Source: Labia minor
Lineage: Eukaryota; Arthropoda; Insecta; Dermaptera; Spongiphoridae
Assembly: GCA_963082975.1 (NCBI GenBank)
Contig: OY720350.1
Location: 20,678,910 to 20,742,909 of the forward strand
Direction of reading: 5' to 3'
DNA length: 64,000 bases
This document shows positions 13,901 through 25,900 of the stretch, piece after piece (within the stretch, counting starts at the first letter, position 1; each line of letters opens with the position of its first letter). Below the pieces are notes generated by a model. It saw nothing but the letters and a program-made list of their open reading frames with translations, was not told the origin of the DNA and searched no databases. The position numbers were made by a program, and so were the translations under genes.

Positions 13901-16900
13901 TAAAAGGTTGTTACATGTAAAAAGGAGATGCATCGTTCCTGAAGTGATGACATTAACAAATGTATTAATTGATTAATTAATTTAAGTGTTAAAAGTATTA
14001 AAAGTAGAGAACATTTCGGTGTAAGTGAAACAAAGTGATTTTTCTCTGGGATGCGGGGATAAGAGACAAAAACTGTTACTGTTATGAATATTAAGAAGAA
14101 AATATTTAATCTTTAAATTAAATATATCATAAAATAATTAAGAATATATTATCTTTTAAATAGTTTTATTATAGGTTAATTATTTTTACTATTTTAGTAT
14201 TGCGATAACGAAAATTTTCGATGTTCACTAAGGTTTGTATGTATTTGTATGTGCAGACAAGATTATGCAAAAACGGTTTGAGCTAGAATAATGAAATTTA
14301 GTATATGGGCATTATTCAAAATTCGTAGTTTTCTATCAACTTTTAAGAAATGTAGCTCATTCGGAAGAGGACCATTACCTACCACGTTCTCATTTTTATT
14401 ATCATTTTCGATGTCAAGATTTATTAATTTATTAATTTTAATTTATAATTAATTAAATTTAATTTAAATATGATACATGTTAATTAATTCAATTCAAATT
14501 TGTGAGATAGTCGAGTGAAGATTTTCCAGATTTTTTTTTTAATATCTTTATTATTGATTATTTTTTAGTTTAAATAGTTAAGCGTGATGAATTGATTAAA
14601 TATAATTAAATATTAAGTAATAATAATTGAAAAAATTATTATAAAATTAACTTTCTAAAAAAATGAATTTATTATAACATATTTTATTGAAATCAACATC
14701 ACCATTTTGGTAGCAAACAAGATTCATTCCATTGGCTGACGTCTGAGGTGACGTCATCTTGCCAGAATTAATATACATTTTATTTATTATAAAAATGAAT
14801 CTATACAAATTAAATTTTATAATTATTCAAATAAGACCTATAATTATATTTTACATATATAAATATAAATAAATAAATAAAAAATTTGATCCAAACGAGA
14901 TTTGAACTTTAAATATCTATTAATAGGGGTTGGTTTTCGCCGGGAACGTTTGCGTGTTCCTGTAAACCAGCGCATAGGTGGCATGATTTGGGGATGATAT
15001 TATGTTTCGAGTTATGCTAATTGATGTGTTCACTGATAATTCGCAGCCGCGCGCCTGGCCTTTACTCATCAAGATGGGTGAGGGTGTGATATTAGAACAC
15101 ATTTCAATTGAAATATTTCGTTTATATAAAAAGTTATATAACAAATATTGTCGCCTGGCAACCGGTCTAATATCGCGACCCAAATCTCTTTTTATGTTAT
15201 TTTTTTTAATTATAAACATTTGTTTAAATATTACATATATGATCGCCGATTTATTAAATTTTATTATTTTTTTATAATCAGACAATTCACTAAAATATGA
15301 TTCGCATCACATTAAGAGATATTTTCAATTTTTTCAATTTAAAGAGTGTTTATTAGCCAAAATTTTTACAATAGTTGATTATCAGAACATACAAAAGATG
15401 AAAGTTACAATATTTACAAAATTGAGGGATGATATTATGTTTCGAGTTATGCTAATTGATGTGTTCACTGATAATTCACAGCCGGCTGACCTTTGCTCAT
15501 CAAATGTGTCGAATGCCTTTTCAACATCAATCAGACACGCTCCAACCACATTACCCCCGTTGAGAGCCCAACAGATGTCCGAGTTTAATTTTGTAATAGC
15601 ATTAATTGTTGAATGCTTGTATCTAAAACCGAATTGAGTTTCAGGTAGGATATTCTTATTTATACATGTTGAGACCAACCTTTTATTTATTATTATTTCA
15701 AATATCTTTCCAATCCAAGGTATTATTGGCCTTAAATTTGTTAAAAAGGATGTGTCTTTGTCTTTTTTTGGGATTGCTATTAACAGTGCCTTTTTCCATT
15801 TCTCGGTAAAATATAAATTGCTCAGGGCATTGTGTTAAATATGATGGTGAAATAGACAATTACTTTATCAGGCAGAGGCTTAAGAACACAATTTGGAATT
15901 CTGTCAATTCCAGTTGATGTTTTGTTATTTAGTCTTTTAAAAATGTTTTTTACTTCTATGAAGTTTGTCAGTGAGAGTTGTTCGTCTTTTAAAATAGGGT
16001 CTGAAGCTTTGTTATGAATTGAAAATTTGTTTATTCTTTTATTGTTTTGTTTGTCAGTCAGTATTTCAGTTTTTAGTTTATCAGTCCAATGTTGTATAAT
16101 GTTAGTTAGTCCTTGTGTACCTAAATTTTTATTTTGCAAATGGGTCATTGAAAAGTGAAATCCCATTATATTAAGTTTTTCTATTGGGTTGTAATTTACG
16201 AAGTTACCTTCTGCATCTTTTGTTAGATTTTCCCATTTAATTCCGGCCTTTTCTATAATTTCTAATCTATTGTTTGGAATTTTTATATTTGTATTTATTG
16301 CCTTCCCTTTTTGTCCCCTTCTGAAAATACCATTAATTTTTGGAAGTGTTTCTGATGAGTTTTTTTCTGGGATATTTTCAATTTGGTTTTTCCAATAATT
16401 GTTAATTAATTGACTGATTTCGTTATTTATTTTTTTTCTAATTTCTTGTAGTAAAGCCTTGAGGATTAGAAATTCATCAGAGTTACGGTTCAAATTATTT
16501 TTATAAAATTTATTGGTAATTATTGAATTTAACCCCGTGAGGTAAGGGAGGTGAATTACTTAACCAAACTTGTACCATTAAAAGTGCTAATCATCCTTTC
16601 TTAGAAATTTGCATGGGCATCTTATATTTTTCTATATATTTTTAGATAAAAAAGATTGAAATTTTAACATGTATTCAATTTAACATTATTTTGACTGCCA
16701 TATTGCCATTATAGATTGGTTCAACGATTTGGCCTCTAGAGGGCAGCACCTATGATGGCAATATGGCAGTCAAAATAATGTTAAATTGAATACATGTTAA
16801 AATTTCAATCTTTTTTATCTAAAAATATATAGAAAAATATAAGATGCCCATGCAAATTTCTAAGAAAGGATGATTAGCACTATTTAATGGAACAAGTTTG

Positions 16901-19900
16901 GTTAAGTAATTCACCTCCCTTACCTCACGGGGTTACATTCAATGATTACCAATTTATTTATTTGTGATATTAGAAAACTTTTTTCTTTTTTTAGTTTTTT
17001 AATTTTATGAGTGATGTATTTGTCAATTGAGTTGAAGCTTTTGAATTTAGGTGTTGCGCCTTTTTAATTGCAGAGTGAATGTGTTGTTATTGTTTCATCT
17101 ATTTTTTGATTATTTAAATTTTGGTTTTCCGAAGGTCAATTGTACAAGTTTTGTTAAGGTAATTTTTGAAATGCTGCTAATTTGTTTTTTTGAAGTTAAA
17201 TTTGTTTTCATTTGTTTGAGTGTCTATCTCTAAACCTGAAAACTCCACTTCAGAAAATAGACCTAAGTGATCTCCATCGAAATTAATCACTGGAACTTGA
17301 TTATTATTTTTTTTTATTAATTACTTTTAATCTGGTATCTATCAATATCAAATCTATAAATGATCCTGTTCTGGGGAAGGAAGGAATTTCTGAACAAAGT
17401 AGCTTTATTTTGAATTGTATTTCATTATCGCCGACCCATCTGCACAGTTTATTCCCTCTAGAATCATTTTTTCTATTATTCCATCTTTCATGTTTGGCAT
17501 TTAAGTCACCTGCTAAATAAAAGTAATTGTCCTGTTGATCTAAATTGAGATTTTTGAAAATATTTTCTAGTTCTTCAATAAATAAACTATCATTTTTACT
17601 TGGGGAGTATATTGATATTAGAAAAAGATTTTTTTTATTATTAATTTTAATTTTTATTATGGTTGATTCTACTTTTTTATTGTTTAATATTTTTTTATTA
17701 AGAATTTCCCTATAATTGAATGATTTTTTAATTAATATTGCTGTTCCTCCTGCATTGTTTTCATTTGGATTATCTGTCCTAATGAAGTTGTATTCAGCAA
17801 ATGACATTTGATGCATTTTATTAAGTTTGGTCTCGCTTAACATAACATCCGGCCTATATTTTTCTAAGCAAGCTTGCTCTTTTTTGCATTGAAACTAACG
17901 AGTTAACGTTTAATGACAAGCAATTAAATTTAAAAGATTTTGTATTAATGTGAATTTTTCTATCTGTTGAGCACTCACCAGTATTCATTGAGGTTGCAGT
18001 AAGTTGGCAATTATTTGCATGCTGATTGTAAGTTGTTGAATTGCATTTTCCATTCTTTGCAGTCTGCTTTCAACATTATTTTCAAGGGGAGCACTTTGTA
18101 TTGTAACACTTTCACTATTTGATGCTTTGCTTGAATCACTTTCACTTTTATTATTCACCGCTGCCGCGAATGACATACCTGGATTAACCATCTTGGTAAT
18201 TCGGTTCACTCTTTTTATTTTATTGTCTTTTTCTTCATTCTTCTGGTTCTTTATTTTATCAATTAATTTTCTTTTTTCTGGACAACCCTTGTATGAAGCC
18301 GGGTGGCCGTATTCTTTACAATTGACACAGAAAATTTTTGATTTGTCTGTATCAATTGTAATTTGGCACTGACCTTTTTCGTGTTTTGTGTTACATTTGA
18401 CACATCTGGATTCCATATTGCATGAGTGAGATGAGAGGAACACGCAAACGTTCCCGGCGAAAACCAACCCCTATTAATAGATATTTAAAGTTCAAATCTC
18501 GTTTGGATCAAATTTTTTATTTATTTATTTATATTATATATGTAAAATATAATTTTAGGTCTTATTTGAATAATTATAAAATTTCTTTTGTATCAACTAT
18601 TGTAAAAATTTTGACTAATAAACATACTCTTTAAATTGAAAAAATTGAAAATATCTCTTAATGTGATGCGAATCATATTTTAGTGAATTGTCTGATTATA
18701 AAAAAAATAATAAAGTTTAATAAATCGGCGATCATATATATAATATTTAAACAAATGTTTATAATTAAAAAAAAATAACATAAAAAGAGATTTGGGGTCT
18801 GATATAATTATTAGACCGGTTGCCAGGCGACAACATTTGTTATATAGACCAAATATTTCAATTGAAAGTTGTGTTGTGATATTACCCTCTTCTTCGGTCA
18901 CCCATATTGATGGGCAAAGGTCAGCCGGGTGTGAATTATCAGCGAACACATCAATTAGCATAACTCGAACCAGAATATCATCCCCCAAATCGTGCCACCA
19001 ATGCGCTGGTTTACAGGAACACGCAAACGTTCCCGGCGAAAACCAACCCCTATTAATAGATATTTAAAGTTCAAATCTCGTTTGGATCAAATTTTTTATT
19101 TATTTATTTATATATGTAAAATATAATTTTAGGTCTTATTTGAATAATTATAAAATTTAATTTGTATAGATTCATTTTTATAATAAATAAAATGTATATT
19201 AATTCTGACAGGATGACGTCACCTCAGACGTCAGCCAATGGAATGTATCTTGTTTGCTAGCTAAATGGTGATGTAGATTTAAATAAAATATCTTATAATA
19301 AATTCATTTTTTTTAGAAAGTTATTTTTATAATAATTTTTTCAATTATTATTATGTATCATATATTTACATTAAATTTAATTAATTATAAATTAAAATTA
19401 ATAAATAGGTCGAAAATTTAATAATGATTTAGAATTGTTTTTTTTTTTTGGAATTGAAACGACTTTGCCTTGGGGAAAGTATCTCTTGTTTAGGCAGTTA
19501 TTGAATATAATAATTAATTAATTAATTAATTGCGTATGTACCGTCTTGGATCACGCAAAGCTCCCATTCTTCTTCTTCTATACATTTTTCTAATTAATCT
19601 ACATATTTTTTCTTTGCCCGCCAGATTTCTTTCATTTTTTCACTGTGGGCCTTTTATTGAATATAAAAGTAATACTGAGAAATTTTTTTTGGTATATGTT
19701 TTAGAGCTACATTTGGAATTTGATTATTACCTGATGATCTTTTGTTGTTTAATTTTTTAAATAGTGTGCTTACAAAGCTTTCATTTGTAAGAAGTTGCTC
19801 ATTGTCATCTGAAGGGTCAAGTGAAGAATTATAAATTGAAAATTGATATATTCCACACTTCCGTTTTCTTTTTCTATTTCGTTTTTTAAATGATTAACGT

Positions 19901-22900
19901 GCTTATTTACGATTTGGAAAGGCCTGGTTTGCCTAAGTGTTCGTTTTGTTTGTGGATCAATGAGAAATATATTCAGTATATTGTCTCTATCGTGTATTGT
20001 GAATTCGCCCTTGTTATTTTTATGAATAGAAAGGGTATCTATTTTTGCATTTGTTAAAATATTTGTTTTATTATCTGGAATTTCTAGAATAGAAGGGAAA
20101 GCTGTTTGTTTTTTTCGAAATATATTATTTAATTGGGGGAATGTTTTAAGTGATTCGTTATGTGGAATGTTTTTAATTTTATCAAACCAGTAATTGTTAG
20201 TCGATTTTTTGAATTCTTTTGCCAATTGTTCTTTTACTTCAGATAATAATTTTTTTAATAACCATAAATTCAATCGAATTTTTGTTTTTACCTTGTGAAA
20301 AATATTTATTTCTCTCTTTGAATAGGTAATTTTTGTGTTTCTGAAGTTGTTGAATTCTTGGGTTTATATAAATTTCTACTGAATTTTTTTGTTTAATTTT
20401 TGGGACTGAAATATTTATGGCTTGAAGGATGTGTTCGTCAATGTTTTTTATATGAGAGTCGATCTCTTTGTTATTCAAGTTTGAGTAACGGGGAATATAC
20501 AATTCGCAGCTTCTATTAAGGTGATTAGCAAATTTGGACCAATTTGCTTTTTTATAATTATAAGAGATTTTGTAATTATTTATTTCAAAAAATGGTTGGG
20601 CAGAATTGAATTGAATTTCGGCTACAATTGCGTTATGACAGTGGCGCAACCAGAATTTGCTCCTGGGGGGGGTTTTGACTAGCCGCTCCACCTTCCTATG
20701 CCCCCCCCCCCCCCCAGGCTCACTCAAAGACAAATTTTCATTAAGATTTTTTTTTTTATATTAAATATTTAAAAAAGTTTTGTAAATGAAACACTGATTT
20801 TACAAAATCTGGCAAATTTTGTATTTTATTTACTCGTATTCACAGTTTTAGAAAGAAAATATTTTTTTCCAGCTATAAGTAAACCATTTTAGCTTTCCTC
20901 ATGAAATAAGGATAGCTTTTACGGTGATCGGAAAATTTTTGCTCCGAGATTCTTCGAGATTTCCACTTTTCAGACGGTTCTGAATCCAAACTTGCAAAAA
21001 AAAATTTTGATCCGGCCGGCCGTTCGTTACCAAAATTAAGTCTAAACGAAATGAGATATTATCTTGGGATTTGATATTTAGATGTTTTTTTTGGAATGAT
21101 GGGCGGGGATTGGATTGTTTTTGGACAAGATGGGACCATAAGTAATGCTAATTTAAAGAGGTGTCAAAACACATTTTATTGAATTTCTTTATAAATTCCG
21201 ATTTTTATGAGAATTATCATACTATCGTATTAAATTTATAGGAAATCGCATTTACTAAAAGTTTCATTATATTCATTTTTACCTAAACTTAATAATAAAG
21301 GAGTTATTTATAATAAACTACTTTAAGATGTCGAAAGCTTTTCGTCCCCCAGTAGTGGTAGGATAATTTGAAAAAATTAAACTTAAGAAAATTTAGAAAA
21401 AAATAGATTTTATGTGTGGGAACTGAAGCTCCCGAATCCCCCCCCTGCCTCTTCCCTGGCTACGTGAAAAAATGAAATTCGATTTTAACCCATTGGTGAC
21501 CACATATCATGTAGATAAATATAGAAAAAAATATTTTTGAAAGGGTTTTTGGTGTATAAAAATAAATGTTCCCATTTGGGAACGCTGGCTCTACAAATGG
21601 GTTAATATCAATATATAAACAAACAAATAAAAAAAATTAACCTTTTCAGTTGTGAAATCAACTATTTCTTTATTGTCTTCTTCGCTATTGCTATTAACAC
21701 AATCTGTTGTTTCTGAAGGTCCAGCTTCACTATCTAATTCTTAAATGGAAAAGTATTTAAGAATTAATTCACTAATTTAAAAAAAAATTTTAAATCTTAC
21801 CTTTCTTGTTTTTCTTATTTTGAAAAAAATCTGAAATTAGTCTTCGCTTCATAATCTTTATGAAATTAGCAATTAATGTATGTAGCAATGTGGAAGGGGT
21901 TGAATTGGTTTCTAGGGTAAATGTTCTCGATAGAGCAACTTCTTGTTTGCGAATTTCTATAAAATGGTTTATTTACAAATGCCCTACCCGTTGTGGTGGA
22001 GAATGGGGGAGACTTTCTCCTGGACGTCACCAAAGGCCCTGTGGGGGTGAGGGCCTGCGTTTCCGCTATCCCTCTGTTAAATTTTACAACCAGGGATAAG
22101 GAAGTGGAGTGAGGAGCTCGAAACATCCCTTGACCTCGGTATCAATTTCCACATGTATTATTAAAAAAAAACTTTTTTATTATACACTAAGTTATATTTT
22201 AAGAATTTTTTTTCTTTTCTATTTGAAAACATAATATACAGCAATTATTTTTTTTTTCTCTCCTGGGGGTTTTAACCCCCAAAACCCCCCCTGGTTGCGC
22301 CACTGAATATACAGCAATTATTATTTTTTTTCTCTCCTGGGGGGGGTTTTAACCCCCAAACCCCAAAGGAGGGGCAGTTTGAAGAATATATATTTAATTT
22401 GTATTGTATTTCATTTTCATCTATCCACTTACAAAATTTTTTTCCTCTAGTGTTTCTAGAGTTATTACCCCACTTATTATGTTTGGCGTTTAGGTAACCC
22501 CCTATTATAATAGGTTGGGGAAAAAGAAATCCATTATTTTTACGTGAACTTCAAGACTTTATTTAACATGTTTTGCATTGTCCGATTTAGGTCAAATATG
22601 CACCATTTTGTTCTATAATTTGTTGCCATTTTAATGGTAGCTTCATTATGCCTCTCTCATAAAAGTCTTGGTCCTTATTAGCGAAAACCTCCAGCAATTG
22701 ATTTTCACACTCTTCCCTTGATGCCAATTTCTTATCACTAAAAAAGTTTTGCAATGCAAGAAAAAGATGGTAATCGCTTGGTGCGAGGTCCGGACTGTAT
22801 GGTGGATGCATCAAAACTTCCCAACCAAGCTCCCGGAGTTTCTGACGAGTCACTATAGAAGTGTGTGGCCTGGCGTTGTCCTGATGGAACACGACACCAC

Positions 22901-25900
22901 TTCTGTTGGCCAATTCTGGCCGTTTCTGGTCAATTGCTCGCTTCAGACGGTCCAGTTGTTGACAATAGATGTCTGAATTTAATGTTTGGCCATATGGAAG
23001 CAACTCGTAATAAATGATTCCTTTCCAATCCCACCAAACGCAAAGCAGAACCTTCCTGGCCGTTAGTCCCGGTTTGGTCACCGTCTGAGCTGCTTCACCG
23101 CGCTTTGACCACGATCGCTTTCGCATAATGTTGTCGTATGTGACCCATTTCTCATCCCCAGTCACCATCCGTTTAAGAAATGGGTTGATTTCATTACGTT
23201 TGGCCAAGGCTTCGCAGATGGAAATTCGATCCATCATGTTTTTTGGTGTTAATTGGTGTGGCACCCAAACATTAAGCTTTTTTTTAAACCCAGCTTTGTG
23301 CAAATGGTTTAAAACTGTTTTGTGGTCGATCTTTAACTCCTGGGCGATGCTACGACTACTAACATGCCGGTCCACTTCGATGATTTCAGTGACTTTGTCG
23401 ACATTTTCGACGACGGGCCTGCCTGTGCGAGGGGCATCCTTAACGTCAAAAATACCCGAACGGAATCGACGAAACCAAAATTGCGCGTAATTAGCTGTTA
23501 CAGTATCGGGACCATAAACACTATTCACATTTTCAGCCGCGTGACTTGCATTTTCGCCCTTATCAAAGAAAAACTGTAAAATGTACCGAATTTTCTCTTT
23601 GTTGACTTCCATCTTTAACGGCGTGTAACTCAGAACTGAATGGACAAAACAAAAAACTGCAAACGAATTCTTTTAGTGCGAACTGTTACCTTGACAACGA
23701 GCATAAATTTGAAATTGTTTGATCGATAATTTACGAGATATCGATCACTACAGCCATCTACCGAAAAAATAATGGATTTCTTTTTCCCCAACCTAATATA
23801 ATAATGAGCATTGTTATTTAAATCTAGTGTATTGAAAATATTATCCCACTCTATTATGAAATTATTATCATCCCCAGCAGGTGCATATGTTGAAATTATG
23901 AATAGAGCCTCAACTTTTGTAAGATTAATTTTTATAATTGATGTTTCTAATACGTTTTGTAGTTGGATTCTATTTATTGTTTTATATTTAATGGATGTTT
24001 TAATCAATATGCCAGAACCCCCACCCCTAATAGAATTTGGCCTGTCTGTTCTAATAATATCGTAATCTTTGAATTCTAATTTGTGATTTTTGTTATGTTT
24101 TGTTTCGGATAATAGTACTATATCTGAGTCTAATTTTTTTAATAGATTCAACAAATTATATCTCCTTTGGTTTGATATGATCGAGTTCACATTTAAAGTA
24201 ATGACTTTTATAGAATTATTTCTTCTTGTGTTCATGGCGAAAGCGAATACATTTTTGTGAGATTAATAATACTTAATGAGTTTGCTTCAATGTCCTTACA
24301 CATTTTTTGTAATATAGTTTGAATATCACTCATAAATTTATTCAAATCCCCGTTATTATTATTGTTATTGATTTTTATTATCATTATTTTTAAATAATTC
24401 AGAAAATTTCGTATTGGGCCTAATATAATTATTTATTTTTTCAAGCTTTTCTTTTTTAATTTGTTTAGCTAAATCTTTCCTTTCTTTTTCCTTTTCTGCG
24501 TACTTTATTAGGATTTCGCATCCCTCAAAAGTAGCTGGGTGCCCGAATTTTTTGCATCTTATACAATAAACGTTGTCTATTTTCTCCCCTTTTGGGATTT
24601 CGCATTCCCCCGGACCATGTGCTTTTTCACATTTACATCATTTATGTGGTAAGAAACAGTTTACGGCGAAATGGCCAATTTGTTGACAATTATGGCAGAT
24701 AATTATCTCATTTTCGTTTCTTTTTCACTTTCTCCCAATTAATTTTTTGGTAATTTAAATGCTTGATCTTTAATAGGTCTGCAGGATTGGAACTGGCCGA
24801 TATCTGAACCAAAATGGGAGGAAGTATATACCCCTTACGTTGAAGGATTTTTGTAGAATATCTCTCTATTTTTTCGAAAGAAATATGTGAATGAGATTTT
24901 AACTCATTCCGAATTTCATCCAAATCGCTGGCTGGATCTAATCCTTTTAGTATAAAAGATATATTTTTTAATGATTTAGGTGTAAAGGTAAAGAAATGAA
25001 TCCCTTCCTTTACCAGCGCTTCTTTAATTTTTTGGTAAATATTTAAATTTCTAGCAAATATCGAATGTCTATCAATTGTATATTTTTTAACATAAAAATC
25101 TTTGATGTTATATTTATTTGGAAGAAGGTGGATAATTTTTAAAATGTCACTATAGCTTAGGTTTAATGGTGGAACTTTTTCAAATTTCTCTGATTGACTT
25201 GGAGTTATAATGCTGGTCGTTGCTGGTTTTATTCATCAATAAGATGAATCCCTTGAAGTGTTGGAAGGTGCCGATTTTTTAGGTGTTTCTTTTGGGGCTG
25301 TAGTCATGTTCAAAGGATTAGGATCTGCAGTTTTTATCTTTTTTTTTATATCTGCTTCTTCTTGTGTGGATTTTCTTTTCGATCAGACCGTAGTCCATTC
25401 TGTAGATTGAATATCTTCTATTTCTTGTGAATCCGTCGGTATAATTTGATTCTGGATTCTAATTTTTTAACACTGCAAATCTCACGCGCCAACACGTGAC
25501 GTGGTGCCATCAACAAAGAGCCAAACATTCGCTGGTTTAATAAATATTATTTATTAATTTTAATTTAATATTTATAATTAATTAAATTAAATTTAAATAT
25601 AATATATTATGCTATTTAATCCAATTCAAATTGCGAGATAGTCGAGTGGAGACACTCCAGCCTATTTGTATGATTAAAACTAGAAAATACAAGATAAAAA
25701 AAAAATTATAGAAACTAGGCAAATAAATATTATTATCTGTTACCAATTTAAACTTAACAAAGTGAACTTGAATTAGTGAAATTCAATTGAATGTATGTAT
25801 TGTATTATGCACCCCATTTGATACCTTATTCAAACTTGGTCTCTTATTTATTACAATTTAGATAGAGATAGAGATAGAGAGAGAAAGAGAAAGAAAAAGA

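Larger units (their letters stand above)
20639..22364 (-). mobile_element. Degenerate hAT transposon inserted in LINE-B
   Basis: The left terminus CAGTGGCGCAACCAG (from 20639) matches the inverse terminus CTGGTTGCGCCACTG (22291-22305). Beyond the right terminus a second, truncated copy of the subterminal region follows (22306-22364, same AATATACAGCAATTA start as 22233). Compared with LINE-B copy B, about 110 bp of LINE sequence is missing at the insertion point, so there is no clean 8-bp duplication. N-terminal transposase exons remain on the minus strand; the rest is deleted or unrecognisable. Confidence 0.7.
19705..25460 (-). mobile_element. LINE-B (jockey-like, lacks RT), copy A, split by hAT and mariner
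   Basis: LINE-B segments are 25460-23794, 22512-22365 and 20638-19705. The 5' part is an ORF1 relic with a Cys-His knuckle (ICHNCQQIGHFAVNC at about 24650-24710) and a PRE_C2HC-like segment (24923-24708). ORF2 begins at 24235 with MNTRRNNSIKVITLNVNSI and an endonuclease domain (LLSETKHNKNH, GGGSGILIK, ISTYAPAGD), cut after NNNAHYY by the mariner. The linker after the endonuclease is at 20733-19770. Homology stops just before the RT domain, as in the other copies. Stops and frameshifts are present, so it is not functional. Confidence 0.75.

Noticed and set aside
14920-15285. Recurring 90-126 codon ORFs inside R repeats (also 18680-19067, 26490-26883, 52339-52708, 62559-62939)
   Set aside because: Open on both strands in all copies because the copies are recent duplicates. 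No Met context, domain or codon pattern supports a protein, and indels differ between copies.
15382-15678. 98-codon ORF joining LINE-A RT sequence to R
   Set aside because: A chimera created by the truncation junction at 15505, not a gene.
19530-19760. 76-codon ORF (and its duplicate at 58552) with a hydrophobic profile
   Set aside because: It lies in the AT-rich spacer of the composite repeat and runs into LINE-B on the wrong strand. It is identical in both copies only because of duplication.
22749-23579. Plus-strand ORFs across the mariner
   Set aside because: Antisense shadows of the intact transposase.
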